64,000 nt of DNA from Dyella thiooxydans (GTDB taxonomy: Bacteria > Pseudomonadota > Gammaproteobacteria > Xanthomonadales > Rhodanobacteraceae), in contig NZ_CP014841.1 in the NCBI RefSeq assembly GCF_001641285.1, positions 2,914,001 to 2,978,000 of the forward strand, in the 5' to 3' direction. The notes under the pieces were generated by a model that saw nothing but the letters and a program-made list of their open reading frames with translations, did no database searches and was not told where the DNA came from. The position numbers were made by a program, and so were the translations under genes. Shown here piece after piece: positions 27,221 to 37,951 of the stretch; position 1 is the stretch's first letter, and each line of letters begins with the position of its first letter.

Positions 27221-28933
27221 GTGACGTCCAACGCCTACCGTCGATCCGAACACCTGCGCGCCTTGTGGCCCTGGTTGCCACTGTGGACCGCGGCCGCGTT
27301 GCTGGCGATCTTCTCGCACGGGCCGATGCCGCTGTTCTCCACCCGCACGCTCGCGGTGGCTTGGGAGATGTGGCACGGACATCACTGGCTGGTGCCGTAC
27401 ATGAATGGGGCGCCCTACAGCGAGAAGGCTCCCCTGCTGTTCTGGATGATCCACGCCGGCTGGGCCGTGTTCGGCGTCAACGACGTGTGGCCGCGCGTGC
27501 TCGAGGTCGGCTTCGGCGGTGCCGAGCTGGTGCTGGTATCGATGATCGCCCGGCGCCTGTTCCCCGACCGGCCGTGGGTGGCCTCCGCCACGCCGTGGAT
27601 GCTGCTGTCGCTGAGCTACGCGTTCCTGTTCGGCCTGCAGATCATGTACGACGTGCTGCTGGCGACCTGGGCACTGGCCACCCTGCTGTGCCTGCTGCCG
27701 ACCGACCGCCGCGCCGAGCCGCGCTGGTGGCTGTTCGGCCTGTGCATCGGCTTCGGCCTGCTCACCAAGGGGCCGGTGATGCTGCTGCACGTGATCTTTC
27801 CGTGGCTGCTCGGTCCATTCTGGAGCGACTGGGCCCGCCAGCACCGCGCGCGCTGGTACGGCTTCGGCGCGCTGGGCGTGCTGCTGGGCCTGGCGATGCT
27901 GCTGGCCTGGGCGATCCCGGCCGGCTTCAGCGGTGGCGAGGCCTACCGTCAACGGCTGTTCTTCACCCAGACCGCGGGGCGGGTGGTCAACGGCGTGGCC
28001 CCGGCCGCAGACCTGCAGAACCATGCACGGCCGGTGTGGTGGTACCTGCTGGCCGTGCCGGTGCTGATGTTCCCGCTCAGCGCCTGGCCGCGCGCGGTCG
28101 CCGCGCTGGCGATGCTGCGCCGACCGCTGCCGGTCGGCGTGCGCTTCGCGCTGAGCTGGCTGGTGCCGGCCTTCATCACTTTCTCGCTGGTCAGCGGCAA
28201 GCAGCTGTACTACCCGCTGCCCGAGCTGGGCGGCGCCTGCCTGCTGCTGGCCGGGGCCGTGGCCCTGCTGCGCGAGCGCCATCCGCGACTGGCCACCACC
28301 GCCTGGCTCGGCACGTGGCCGCTCGCCGTGGGTGGTGCACTGCTGGCGATATTCATGTTCGTGCTGCCCGGCCTGGTCGCCGGTGACCACCTGCACGGGG
28401 AGTGGCTCGACGAGGCGGTCGGCTACAGCCGCTACTTCTCCGCGCTGTTCCTGTTGCTGGGGGCACTGCTGCTGTTGCGCGGCCGCGGCGAAATGCGCCG
28501 ACTGGCCGTGGCGGGCCTGGTCGGCACGCTGGCCCTCAACACGCTGTTCACGCTCACCGCCTGGCACAAATACGACCTGACGCCGTCGAACCAGCTGCTG
28601 GCCTCGATGCAGGCTCAGCACCGCGCGATCGGCTACTTCGGTTCATACGACGCGCAGTTCCACTTCGCCGCCCGGCTGACCGGCCCGATCGTCGAGATGC
28701 ACGTGCCGGCGCAGGTCGCCGCATTCGCCCAGGCCCACCCGGACGGGGTGATCGTGACCCATCCCGGCAAGCTGACCGACGAGGACCGCCGCTACGCCCT
28801 GCTGGTGCAGCCGTTCCGCTCGTCGTGGATCGTGATCTGGTCGGCGCCGGCGCTGGCGGACGTGCAGGCCGGGCAGCTCCCGCCCGAACCGGCCACGCCC
28901 ACCCTCGTCTATCCGGGCACGGCGCGCCCGTGA
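27221..28933 (+). CDS. GT39/ArnT-like glycosyltransferase, second copy
   Basis: A 570-residue integral membrane protein of the same superfamily as the protein at 18418-20142. It shows the conserved YSEKAPLLFWMIHAGW segment near residue 67, about eleven hydrophobic helices and a soluble C-terminal periplasmic part (from about 470). It starts with GTG at 27221; GAGCC lies upstream. Its stop codon overlaps the start of the small TPR gene. Donor and acceptor are unknown. Confidence 0.85.
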   Translation: MTSNAYRRSEHLRALWPWLPLWTAAALLAIFSHGPMPLFSTRTLAVAWEMWHGHHWLVPYMNGAPYSEKAPLLFWMIHAGWAVFGVNDVWPRVLEVGFGGAELVLVSMIARRLFPDRPWVASATPWMLLSLSYAFLFGLQIMYDVLLATWALATLLCLLPTDRRAEPRWWLFGLCIGFGLLTKGPVMLLHVIFPWLLGPFWSDWARQHRARWYGFGALGVLLGLAMLLAWAIPAGFSGGEAYRQRLFFTQTAGRVVNGVAPAADLQNHARPVWWYLLAVPVLMFPLSAWPRAVAALAMLRRPLPVGVRFALSWLVPAFITFSLVSGKQLYYPLPELGGACLLLAGAVALLRERHPRLATTAWLGTWPLAVGGALLAIFMFVLPGLVAGDHLHGEWLDEAVGYSRYFSALFLLLGALLLLRGRGEMRRLAVAGLVGTLALNTLFTLTAWHKYDLTPSNQLLASMQAQHRAIGYFGSYDAQFHFAARLTGPIVEMHVPAQVAAFAQAHPDGVIVTHPGKLTDEDRRYALLVQPFRSSWIVIWSAPALADVQAGQLPPEPATPTLVYPGTARP

Positions 28934-29256
28934 GCCCGTCCCGCATCCAGGCCCTGCGCGCGCAGTGCGGCGGCCCGCGCGACGGGGCATTGCTGCGCTT
29001 TTCGCTCGGCGCCGCCCTGCTTGACGCAAACGACGCCGCCGAGGCCCGCGCGGAACTGGAACGGGCCACGGCCTTCGACCCGGCCTATTCGGCCGCATGG
29101 AAGCTGCTGGGCAAGGCCTGCGTGGATTCCGGCGACACCGATGCCGCCGCGCAAGCGTGGCGACGTGGCATCGCCGCCGCCGAGGCACGCGGCGACGAGC
29201 AGGCAAGGAAGGAGATGACCGTGTTCCTGCGCCGGCTCGAGCGCTCCGCCGACTGA
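28930..29256 (+). CDS. Small TPR-repeat protein
   Basis: A 108-residue protein made of tetratricopeptide-like helices (GALLRFSLGAALLDANDAAEARAEL, then AYSAAWKLLGKACVDSGDTDAAAQAW). The GTG start shares GTGA with the stop of the preceding glycosyltransferase, so it is translated as part of that operon. It has no signal peptide. It probably mediates a protein contact; the partner is unknown. Confidence 0.75.
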   Translation: MSPSRIQALRAQCGGPRDGALLRFSLGAALLDANDAAEARAELERATAFDPAYSAAWKLLGKACVDSGDTDAAAQAWRRGIAAAEARGDEQARKEMTVFLRRLERSAD

Positions 29257-29261
29257 GCCGC

Positions 29262-30167
29262 TCAGTCCACCGCGATCCGACCCGGGCCGTCGTAGGGGCT
29301 GATCAGCCCATCGGCCGAGTAGCGCTTGTACTGCCACTGGTACTGGGTGAACGCCCGCTCCACGCAATCCTCCACCCCGCGATTGAGCGCAGCGCAGGCC
29401 ACGCCCAGGTCGGCATCGTCCAGGCCGGCCGGCGCCGGCAGCAGATGGATGCGGAAGCCTTTTCCGCGCGGCAGGCGCTCGGCGAAGGCGAACAGCACGG
29501 TCGCGCCGGTGCGGGCTGCCAGGCGTGGCAACAGCACCATGGTCAACGCGTCGCGGCCGAAGAACGGTGCCACCTGGCCCTCGCCGGCGCGCGGCTTCTG
29601 GTCCGGAAGGATGCCGACCGCACCACCGGCGGCGAGCCGCTTGTACAGCGTGCGCACCCCCGCACCCTCCGCGCGTACCTGCTCCGGGGCGAGCGCGCCC
29701 CGCACCTTGCGCAAGAGCTGCTCCACCGCGGCGATCCGCGGCGGCCGGTACAGGATCGCCATCGGCGTGCGGCTGCACAGCCAGTAGTTCAGCAACTCCC
29801 AGCAACCCAGGTGCGGCGCGGCGATGATCACCCCCTTGCCCGCCGCCAGCGCGGCATCGAACAGCTCGCCGCCGCGGACCTCGCGCACCAGCCCCAGCGC
29901 GCGCGTCGCGCCACTGCCCCAGACCTTGATGATCTCGGTGACCGACTTGCCGGCCTCGACCATCGCGCCACGCAGCAACGTGCGGCGGGCCTCGGCCGAC
30001 AGGCCCGGCCGGGTCACCGCGAGGTTCACCGCGGTGACGTCCGCCGCACGCGCCCCGCGCCACAGCATCAGCCGCCCGATCAGGGCCCCGGCGCCATGCA
30101 GCGCCCGCAGCGGCAACAGCGCCAGCAGGCGCAGCAGGAGGTAGAGCAGGTAGATGTCCGCACGCAT
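29262..30167 (-). CDS. Lipid A biosynthesis acyltransferase (LpxL/HtrB family)
   Basis: A 301-residue membrane-anchored enzyme that adds a secondary acyl chain to the lipid A precursor. An N-terminal hydrophobic anchor ([20 protein letters not shown]) is followed by the catalytic HLGCWE motif (H-x4-E) near residue 119 and the [20 protein letters not shown] loop near 185. It is convergent with the TPR gene (5 bp apart) and divergent from dtd. It fits the LPS gene neighbourhood; LpxL and LpxM type cannot be separated. Confidence 0.88.
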   Translation of the reverse strand: MRADIYLLYLLLRLLALLPLRALHGAGALIGRLMLWRGARAADVTAVNLAVTRPGLSAEARRTLLRGAMVEAGKSVTEIIKVWGSGATRALGLVREVRGGELFDAALAAGKGVIIAAPHLGCWELLNYWLCSRTPMAILYRPPRIAAVEQLLRKVRGALAPEQVRAEGAGVRTLYKRLAAGGAVGILPDQKPRAGEGQVAPFFGRDALTMVLLPRLAARTGATVLFAFAERLPRGKGFRIHLLPAPAGLDDADLGVACAALNRGVEDCVERAFTQYQWQYKRYSADGLISPYDGPGRIAVD

Positions 30168-30253
30168 CCGGCCAGTGTAGTGGAAGGTCCCGCCATCGCT
30201 GCCGGAACCGGAACGGTCGCGCTAAGCTGCGCCGACCTTTCCCGGAACCACGC

Positions 30254-30691
30254 ATGATCGCCCTGATTCAGCGCGTCGCCGGCGCGCATGTGAGTGTCGA
30301 CGGCGAGACCGTCGGAGCCATCGGCCAGGGCCTGCTGGCCCTCGTGGCCGTCCAGCCCGCCGACGGCGAGCCACAGACCCGGCGCATGCTCGAACGCCTG
30401 CTCGGCTACCGCGTGTTCGCCGACGATGCCGGCCGCATGAACCGCTCCCTCGCCGATACCCGTGGCGGCCTGCTGCTGGTCAGTCAGTTCACCCTGGCGG
30501 CCGACACCCGCAAGGGCATGCGCCCGAGTTTCACCACCGCCGCGCCCCCCGAACATGGCCGCCGCTGGTTCGATCGCCTGGTCGAGCTGGCCCGTGCCGC
30601 GCATCCGGGGGTGGAAACCGGCCGCTTCGGTGCCCATATGCAGGTTCACCTGGTGAACGACGGTCCGGTCACTTTCTGGCTGGAGACCTGA
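30254..30691 (+). CDS. dtd: D-aminoacyl-tRNA deacylase (Dtd)
   Basis: It hydrolyses D-amino acids and glycine mischarged on tRNA. The 145-residue protein has both active-site motifs: [17 protein letters not shown] near residue 77 (the SQFTL block) and the [10 protein letters not shown] ending (the GP cis-proline block). Length and ends match the family exactly. It lies alone between lpxL-like and rpoD. Confidence 0.96.
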   Translation: MIALIQRVAGAHVSVDGETVGAIGQGLLALVAVQPADGEPQTRRMLERLLGYRVFADDAGRMNRSLADTRGGLLLVSQFTLAADTRKGMRPSFTTAAPPEHGRRWFDRLVELARAAHPGVETGRFGAHMQVHLVNDGPVTFWLET

Positions 30692-30778
30692 TGGCTCCGA
30701 ACCCCCGTGGGCCCGCGCAATCGCCTTGTCTGGCGCGATTCTTGCTGCCCACGGCACCTCTTTTTCTTCCTTGAAAAC

Positions 30779-30807
30779 TGGTCAAAAAAGCGCCACATCG
30801 CTATACT
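30779..30807 (+). promoter_or_regulatory. Candidate promoter of rpoD
   Basis: TGGTCA (30779-30784) and TATACT (30802-30807) are separated by 17 bp, 30 bp before the rpoD start codon. The -10 box is near consensus and the -35 is 4 of 6. An additional TTGAAA at 30771 is too far away (25 bp) to pair with it. Confidence 0.45.
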
Positions 30808-30836
30808 GACCGGTTCCTGCATCCGCGGCGGTAGGT

Positions 30837-32708
<1,872 letters not shown>

Positions 32709-32730
32709 CCGGTCGCACCACGCACCACTG

Positions 32731-32762
32731 GAAACGCCCGCTCGTCGCGGGCGTTTCTTTTT
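32731..32762 (+). terminator. Rho-independent terminator of rpoD
   Basis: GAAACGCCCGC and GCGGGCGTTTC pair perfectly over 11 bp around a 5-nt loop, followed by a run of five T. It lies 22 bp after the rpoD stop codon. Confidence 0.93.
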
Positions 32763-32791
32763 CCGACGCTCCCCACCGCTCCCGGAATACC

Positions 32792-33736
32792 GTGAACGCC
32801 CCGAACCCCTCCAACGCCCATTCGTCCATGCGCAGCGGCCTGCTGTTCGGCATCGCCTGCTACGGCATCTGGGGCGTGCTGCCGCTGTACCTGATCGCGC
32901 TGGAATTCGCCTCCGCGCTGGAGGTGGTGGCGCACCGGGCGCTGTGGACGGCGGTGATCTGCCTGGGCATCCTCGCCGCCCGGCGCTCGCTCGGCGAGTT
33001 GCGCGAAACCCTGCGCCACGGCCGGCAGATGGCCTTCCTCGGTGCCGCAGCAGCGCTGATCGCGGTGAACTGGCTGGTCTACGTGTACGCCGCCAACCAG
33101 CGCGAGGTGCTGCAGGCCTCGCTCGGCTATTTCATCAACCCGCTGCTCACCGTGCTACTCGGCGTGTTCGTGCTGCGCGAACGGCTGCGGCCGGCCCAGT
33201 GGATCGCGATGGCGATCGCCACCGGCGCGGTCACCGTCATCGCCGTCGGCTACGGCCACCCGCCGTGGCTGGCGCTCGCGCTGGCGGGAAGCTTCGGCCT
33301 GTACGGCCTGATGAAAAGCTTCGCCGGCCGCCGCACCGGCGCGGTCACCAGCCTGGCTGTCGAAACCCTGCTGCTGGCGCCGTTCGCCCTGCTCGCGCTG
33401 CGCTGGCTGCATGCGCATGGCGAATCGCACTTCCTGGCCAACGGCTGGCACAGCGCGCTGCTGCTCGCCTCCACCGGCATCGTCACTGCCGCTCCGCTGA
33501 CCTTCTTCGCCGCCGCGGCGCGGCGCCTGCCGCTGAGCCTGCTCGGCATGCTGCAGTACCTGGCGCCGTCGCTGCAGTTCGCCATCGCCGTGGGCGTGAA
33601 CCACGAGGCGATGTCGCCGTCGCGCTGGACCGGCTTCATCCTCATCTGGGCCGCGCTCGCGATCCTGAGCACGGACGCGCTGCACCACCAGCGCCGCCAG
33701 CGGCGAGCCGCCGCCGCAAGCACCCCGGCCGCCTGA
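32792..33736 (+). CDS. rarD: EamA family transporter RarD
   Basis: A 314-residue, ten-helix drug/metabolite transporter. The GLLFGIACYGIWGVLPLYL start, the ANWLVYVYAANQREVLQASLGYFINPLL segment (as in RarD) and the C-terminal LQYLAPSLQFAIAV helix identify the RarD subgroup. Substrates of RarD are not established. GTG at 32792 has GGA upstream and is preferred; ATG at 32828 is possible and would remove 12 residues. The gene ends 22 bp before tRNA-Ile2. Confidence 0.88.
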   Translation: MNAPNPSNAHSSMRSGLLFGIACYGIWGVLPLYLIALEFASALEVVAHRALWTAVICLGILAARRSLGELRETLRHGRQMAFLGAAAALIAVNWLVYVYAANQREVLQASLGYFINPLLTVLLGVFVLRERLRPAQWIAMAIATGAVTVIAVGYGHPPWLALALAGSFGLYGLMKSFAGRRTGAVTSLAVETLLLAPFALLALRWLHAHGESHFLANGWHSALLLASTGIVTAAPLTFFAAAARRLPLSLLGMLQYLAPSLQFAIAVGVNHEAMSPSRWTGFILIWAALAILSTDALHHQRRQRRAAAASTPAA

Positions 33737-33758
33737 GCCGCTACACTTCGCAACCCGC

Positions 33759-33834
<76 letters not shown>

Positions 33835-33938
33835 CATCCTAGTGCAGCGTCATCCTATGGTGTCCGGAAAGTGTCTACAGAACTATGTTTTACGGACTTT
33901 CGCCGTCCGATAGCGTCCTACGACGCCCATTGAAATCC

Positions 33939-33968
33939 GGGGGCAAGTGGGGGCAAGATCGGGGGCAA
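33939..33968 (+). repeat. Three direct GGGGGCAA repeats before the integrase gene
   Basis: GGGGGCAA occurs at 33939-33946, 33949-33956 and 33961-33968, spaced 10 and 12 bp apart (about one helical turn), with an inverted copy TTGCCCCC at 33990-33997 touching the integrase start codon. Helically phased short repeats beside an integrase gene are typical of arm-type integrase or excisionase binding sites. The right end of the island carries two more copies. Confidence 0.6.
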
Positions 33969-33997
33969 CGGCCTACCGGCCCCAGGGTGTTGCCCCC

Positions 33998-35212
33998 ATG
34001 CCCCTCGCAGACGTTGCCATTCGCAAGGCCAAGCCGACCGACAAGACACAGCGTCTGTTCGATGGCGGAGGCCTGTATCTGGAAGTGGCCCCGACCGGGG
34101 GCAAGTGGTGGCGGCTCAAATACCGCTATGGGGGCAAGGAAAAGCGCCTGAGCTTGGGCACCTACCCGGACACCGGCCTGTCTGACGCGCGCGCGAAGCG
34201 GGACGAAGCCCGCAAGCTGCTGGCGGCTGGCGTAGACCCCAGCGTGCAACGCAAGGCGGAAAAGGCCTCCCTTGCAGACCGCACCGCTAACACCTTCGGC
34301 GCAATCGCCCTTGAGTTCGTCGCCAAGCGCGAAAAGGAGGGGCTGGGCGAAAAGAGCGCCCTGCGTGCCCGCCGCTGGATTAACAAGGACCTCGCGAGCC
34401 TGCGGGACCTCCCGATTGCCGATGTGACCGCCTCGGTCATCCTGTCAGCCCTGCGCAAGCTGGAGCAACGCGGTGTAGCCGAGACCGCCCACCGCGCGCG
34501 CGGCTTCATCGGTCAGGTATTCCGGTATGCCATCGCTACGGATCGCGCGGAAAGGAACCCGGCTGCTGATCTCGTGGGCGCGCTTGAGCAGACCAAGACG
34601 AAGCACTTCGCCAGCATCACCGACCCCGCCAAGATCGGGAAGCTGCTCCGGGCCATCGACGCCTATACCGGCTCAGCCGTGACGGTAGCCGCCTTAAAGC
34701 TCGCCCCGCTGACGTTCGTGCGCCCCGGGGAGCTTCGGACTGCCCAATGGGCGGATATCGACCTAGACGCCGCTGAGTGGCGCTACACGGCAACCAAAAC
34801 CCAGACTCCACACATAGTCCCGCTCTCTACCCAAGCGGTCGAGATCCTGCGCGAGCTGCGGCTTCTGACTGGTCGAGGGCAGTACGTGTTCCCCGGCGTG
34901 CGAAGCCCACAGCGGCCCATGTCCGAAAACACCGTAAATGCCGCGCTGCGCTACATGGGCTTTGATCGGGAGACGATGAGCGGCCACGGCTTCCGGGCGA
35001 TGGCCCGCACCGTGCTGGACGAAGTGCTGCACTTCCGCCCCGACTACATCGAGCATCAGCTCGCCCACGCTGTGCGCGACCCCAACGGGCGGGCCTACAA
35101 CCGCACTGCCCACCTCGCTGAGCGCACAAAGATGATGCAAGCATGGGCGAACTATCTTGATTCCCTAAAGGCGGGCGGGAACGTCGTGTCGATCAAGCGC
35201 AGGACAATCTGA
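33998..35212 (+). CDS. P4-type tyrosine recombinase (site-specific integrase)
   Basis: A 404-residue integrase with an N-terminal DUF4102 arm-binding domain (about 1-90, starting MPLADVAIRKAKPTDKTQRL), a SAM-like core-binding domain (about 100-190) and a catalytic domain. The catalytic residues are complete: R242 (RPGELR), K267, H330 and R333 (HGFR), H357 (QLAH) and nucleophile Y367 (AYNRTAH). The ATG at 33998 directly follows the repeat region. It is the first gene after tRNA-Ile2, as usual for tRNA-targeting islands, and should be active. Confidence 0.95.
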   Translation: MPLADVAIRKAKPTDKTQRLFDGGGLYLEVAPTGGKWWRLKYRYGGKEKRLSLGTYPDTGLSDARAKRDEARKLLAAGVDPSVQRKAEKASLADRTANTFGAIALEFVAKREKEGLGEKSALRARRWINKDLASLRDLPIADVTASVILSALRKLEQRGVAETAHRARGFIGQVFRYAIATDRAERNPAADLVGALEQTKTKHFASITDPAKIGKLLRAIDAYTGSAVTVAALKLAPLTFVRPGELRTAQWADIDLDAAEWRYTATKTQTPHIVPLSTQAVEILRELRLLTGRGQYVFPGVRSPQRPMSENTVNAALRYMGFDRETMSGHGFRAMARTVLDEVLHFRPDYIEHQLAHAVRDPNGRAYNRTAHLAERTKMMQAWANYLDSLKAGGNVVSIKRRTI

Positions 35213-35233
35213 CAGACACCCGGAGGTGGGACA

Positions 35234-35554
35234 GTGGCAAATCTTAAGCACGTCAACCTGTTTGCACATGGGGGGCAGGCAGAGGTCTATGCGGCTCTTC
35301 AGCGCGACTACAACCGGGATACCTGGCGCGTTGCAATTTGGCGTGCTGTGTTCTGCGGTCTGGCTGCATGTGTCTACTTGTTCTCCACACATGCAGATTG
35401 GCTATGGCTTCTTGCAGGGCTGTACATCATCGGAGAAATGCTTTGCGCGTTCATCGACAACAGCAACCGGAACTGGTCGATGCACGTAATTGACTGGATG
35501 GAATCTAGGCACTTGCAAAACGACGGTTCCGCACAGATTTTCGATGAAGATTAG
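35234..35554 (+). CDS. Small membrane protein of unknown function
   Basis: A 106-residue protein not recognised as any family. An N-terminal soluble part (about 35 residues) is followed by two hydrophobic segments, around 34-50 (VAIWRAVFCGLAACVYLF) and 56-74 (WLWLLAGLYIIGEMLCAFI), and a soluble acidic tail. It starts with GTG after a good GGAGGTGGGAC ribosome-binding site, 21 bp after the integrase gene, so it may be co-transcribed with it. Confidence 0.6.
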   Translation: MANLKHVNLFAHGGQAEVYAALQRDYNRDTWRVAIWRAVFCGLAACVYLFSTHADWLWLLAGLYIIGEMLCAFIDNSNRNWSMHVIDWMESRHLQNDGSAQIFDED

Positions 35555-35641
35555 CGTTCGATTGCGCCGCGCCTAGGACGGCCATCCGAAAGCCGGGCAC
35601 CTTCCCCGGCTGGTGCGGCACCTTTTGAAGGGCGCAGAGGT

Positions 35642-36598
35642 GTGCGCGTGGCACCGTATTTTCCGACCCGTTTAAGGGGATGCGTCTCGCACGAGGAAAG
35701 CGAAGAGTGGACCGCGCTGCGCGAACATTGGTTGTTGAAAAATCGTGGAACCTCAGGCACGACACGCTATTACGCCCAGAAATATTCCGATGAGGGTCCT
35801 ATCTTAGAGCCGGCAGGCTCCTGGACCTATGAGCCTCTTGGTGAGCGCCAAGGCGAAAAAGAGCTCACTGTCTTCTGTCGCATTGTCGAGATCGCGCGTG
35901 GTGGTTGCCCCGACTTGTTTGAAGCTCAACTAACGCTGCTCGATCACGAAAATCGCTATCGCGTAAGCATCTCCGAGACTGTGCCTGTCCATTCATTGGA
36001 AGAAGCGACGGATCGATTCAAGGCTGCATTGGCATCGGAAAGAGCAAGCGCAATGACGGCAGTCCTCGGAGATACGCCATTCGTACGCGCGTTCGGTGTG
36101 TCAGTCAGCCCCGAGTGCCTAACCGAGCAACTGAAAAGGACTCCGGCGCCCACTTCGAGCCAGGTTCGCCAACTGTCTGAGGAGCTGAGCCAAGCTGTGG
36201 CGGGTTTGTTTGACGTCTTGGACCGGTGGGAGGGTTCAGACGCCCTCGCTTACTTGCGGCTTTTTGGTGGCACCCGAGGCGCCATTGGCAGGCTTGATTG
36301 GGAGCGAGCCCGACAGGCGGGCATTGCGAGGCTGTTGAATCCAAAAACAAGTTCAGAGGTTCGCTCTTCCCGAAAGGGGCGGCCGCTCAAGGCCGGTGCA
36401 GAGCTTGCCTTGGCTCACGCCTTGGCGGATATCTGGGAGAACTGCGGACTAGGGGAGCCTAAGTTCTCTGCGCAATCTAGATTCATTCGTGCTTGCGCGT
36501 TGGCTCTGCCGTGGCACAACGTGTTTAAAGCAGACGTTGCGCAGTTCATGCGCGGCGAGACCAAGAAGCAGCGGAGGCGAAGTGTAGTAATTGACTGA
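35642..36598 (+). CDS. Unknown 318-residue protein
   Basis: No family was recognised. The protein is soluble with no signal peptide. An N-terminal region of mixed strand character (to about 125) is followed by a helical middle (QVRQLSEELSQAVAGLFDVLDRW) and a helical C-terminal part with basic ending KKQRRRSVVID. GTG at 35642 is the assumed start; other starts downstream are possible. It is the largest unknown of the island, and its codon use is less GC-rich than that of the flanking chromosome. A cargo role is plausible but unproven. Confidence 0.6.
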   Translation: MRVAPYFPTRLRGCVSHEESEEWTALREHWLLKNRGTSGTTRYYAQKYSDEGPILEPAGSWTYEPLGERQGEKELTVFCRIVEIARGGCPDLFEAQLTLLDHENRYRVSISETVPVHSLEEATDRFKAALASERASAMTAVLGDTPFVRAFGVSVSPECLTEQLKRTPAPTSSQVRQLSEELSQAVAGLFDVLDRWEGSDALAYLRLFGGTRGAIGRLDWERARQAGIARLLNPKTSSEVRSSRKGRPLKAGAELALAHALADIWENCGLGEPKFSAQSRFIRACALALPWHNVFKADVAQFMRGETKKQRRRSVVID

Positions 36599-36716
36599 CC
36601 GGGCCGGTTTTCTACCCCCGTATGAATGGCAGCGGTCGACTGTTTATGACCTCTGACGCATGATAGATGGCCGGCATCTAATTTCCCTGCCCTTCAATGC
36701 ACAGGGAAACACCACG

Positions 36717-36941
36717 ATGCACTCACTCCCCGAAACCGGATACCTGCGCATCTGGCAGGTTATCGGCAAGCCTGCAACTGGCAATGCACCAGCCATCCCA
36801 GCAATCATTCCTGTCAGCAAATCGACTTTTTGGGCGGGCGTCAGGTCTGGCAACTACCCAAAGCCCGTAAAACTCGGCCCACGCATCACGGCATGGCGGG
36901 TTGAAGACATCCGCGCCCTGATCGAGAGGGACGCAGCATGA
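36717..36941 (+). CDS. AlpA-family helix-turn-helix regulator
   Basis: A 74-residue protein of the phage AlpA/MerR-like type. The core PVSKSTFWAGVRSGNYPKPVKLGPRITAWRVEDI is the typical AlpA layout, in which a winged helix binds DNA. AlpA proteins control excision or integrase expression in P4-like islands. The ATG at 36717 is chosen because the family starts a few residues before LRIWQV. It overlaps the following gene by 4 bp. Confidence 0.85.
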   Translation: MHSLPETGYLRIWQVIGKPATGNAPAIPAIIPVSKSTFWAGVRSGNYPKPVKLGPRITAWRVEDIRALIERDAA

Positions 36942-37351
36942 CTCCGGCCGAATTTCCCGACACGGAAAAGGGAGCCATGCGCTGCCCCAAGTTCGACGGT
37001 TGCAGCGCTCCCATTTGCCCGCTTGAACCGAACTGGCGACGCGCCCAGCACCTCAAGGGCGAACGGGTCTGTCTGCTGCTCCGTGAGGCAGTCAAACCGG
37101 GAGGGAATGCGCTTCTAGTGCGCGCTGTAGGCCGGCAACTGGCCGCGACCGTGGCCGAGGCCTTGCCGGAGATCCAAGCAAGCAGCAGCGACATCCGGAA
37201 CAAGCTATGGAGGGCGGCCGCTACCGGCTCCAAGATCGCAGGAGGCGACGCTCTACGCGGGCGCACCCCCCAACCCCTAGCCGAGGTATTCCCCGCTGGC
37301 GGAAGCCCACGCACAGCGCACACCTCAGAGCGCCAGGAGGTGCAAGCATGA
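36938..37351 (+). CDS. Conserved island protein with Cys cluster
   Basis: A 137-residue protein of unknown function. An N-terminal Cys-containing segment (MRCPKFDGCSAPICPLEPNW at about 14-33) may bind metal; the middle is helical; the last 40 residues look disordered. I recall similar proteins next to AlpA in proteobacterial islands, but no function is known to me. It overlaps its neighbours on both sides by 4 bp (ATGA), so it is part of a tight alpA operon. Confidence 0.7.
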   Translation: MTPAEFPDTEKGAMRCPKFDGCSAPICPLEPNWRRAQHLKGERVCLLLREAVKPGGNALLVRAVGRQLAATVAEALPEIQASSSDIRNKLWRAAATGSKIAGGDALRGRTPQPLAEVFPAGGSPRTAHTSERQEVQA

Positions 37352-37842
37352 GTGGCCGGCGTCGCAATCGGTTGAAGGGGCGGAAGGAAACGGGCACGTT
37401 CTTCAGGATTCCAACCGCTGTACTGAACTGCCCGAACTACCTTGGGTTGAGCAAAAAGGCGCAGGCGCTGCTGATGGACATAGGCGCGCGCTTCAATGGC
37501 TTCAACAACGGCGACTTGGCCGCTCCGTGGTCGTGGATGAAGGAGCGAGGCTGGAAGTCAAAGGGAACGCTGAGCAATGCGATCAGGGAGCTGATTGACG
37601 CCGGAATGCTTGAGCTAACCCGGCAAGGTGGCTTGCATGGTCCTAACCTCTACGCCTTCACCTGGATAGCGATCCACGAGACCAAATCGCGGCTGGATGT
37701 TTCACCGACCCGGGTAGCTTCGGGCAAGTGGAAGCAACCACGCCTCAAGCAAACGCCACCAGCAGCACTTTGCCCACCCCTGTCAGCGGGGAAGTCTGAC
37801 CCGCTGAGCGGGGAAGAACCGCGAAAAGCGGCGACCGGATGA
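37348..37842 (+). CDS. Predicted winged-helix island protein
   Basis: A 164-residue protein starting with a basic segment (MSGRRRNRLKGRKETGTFF). A region at about 20-105 has the pattern of replication-initiator or regulator winged helices (FRIPTAVLNCPNYLGLSKKAQALL; WKSKGTLSNAIRELIDAGML). The C-terminus is Pro/Lys-rich. It could be an island replication or copy-control protein, or a regulator. The start overlaps the previous stop codon; the alternative upstream start would overlap that gene heavily. Confidence 0.65.
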   Translation: MSGRRRNRLKGRKETGTFFRIPTAVLNCPNYLGLSKKAQALLMDIGARFNGFNNGDLAAPWSWMKERGWKSKGTLSNAIRELIDAGMLELTRQGGLHGPNLYAFTWIAIHETKSRLDVSPTRVASGKWKQPRLKQTPPAALCPPLSAGKSDPLSGEEPRKAATG

Positions 37843-37890
37843 GCAGCCATCGACCCGATAGGCGGGGGAGTCTGACCCGCTCAGAGGGGA
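37788..37890 (+). repeat. Two imperfect 26-bp repeats around the gene end
   Basis: Copy one at 37788-37813 and copy two at about 37864-37890 share AGTCTGACCCGCT and flanking G-runs. The first lies within the end of the winged-helix gene, the second just after it. Each contains a partial inverted repeat (CCGCTGAGCGG in copy one). They could be iteron-like sites of the adjacent DNA-binding protein or remnants of a short repeat array. Confidence 0.5.
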
Positions 37891-37951
37891 CCTTCTAAGA
37901 GATATACCAAGGGGTACCCGATTGCTTGCCTGCATTCCGGAGTGATTTGCC

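Noticed and set aside
26108-28621. An 837-codon antisense open frame opposite the glycosyltransferase genes
   Set aside because: It spans two well-supported genes on the opposite strand and reads as Gln/His/Arg-rich non-protein.
30771-30807. TTGAAA at 30771 as the -35 box of rpoD
   Set aside because: The distance to TATACT is 25 bp, too long for sigma-70; TGGTCA at 17 bp is better.
37788-37890. A CRISPR array
   Set aside because: Only two imperfect repeats and no cas gene in the window.
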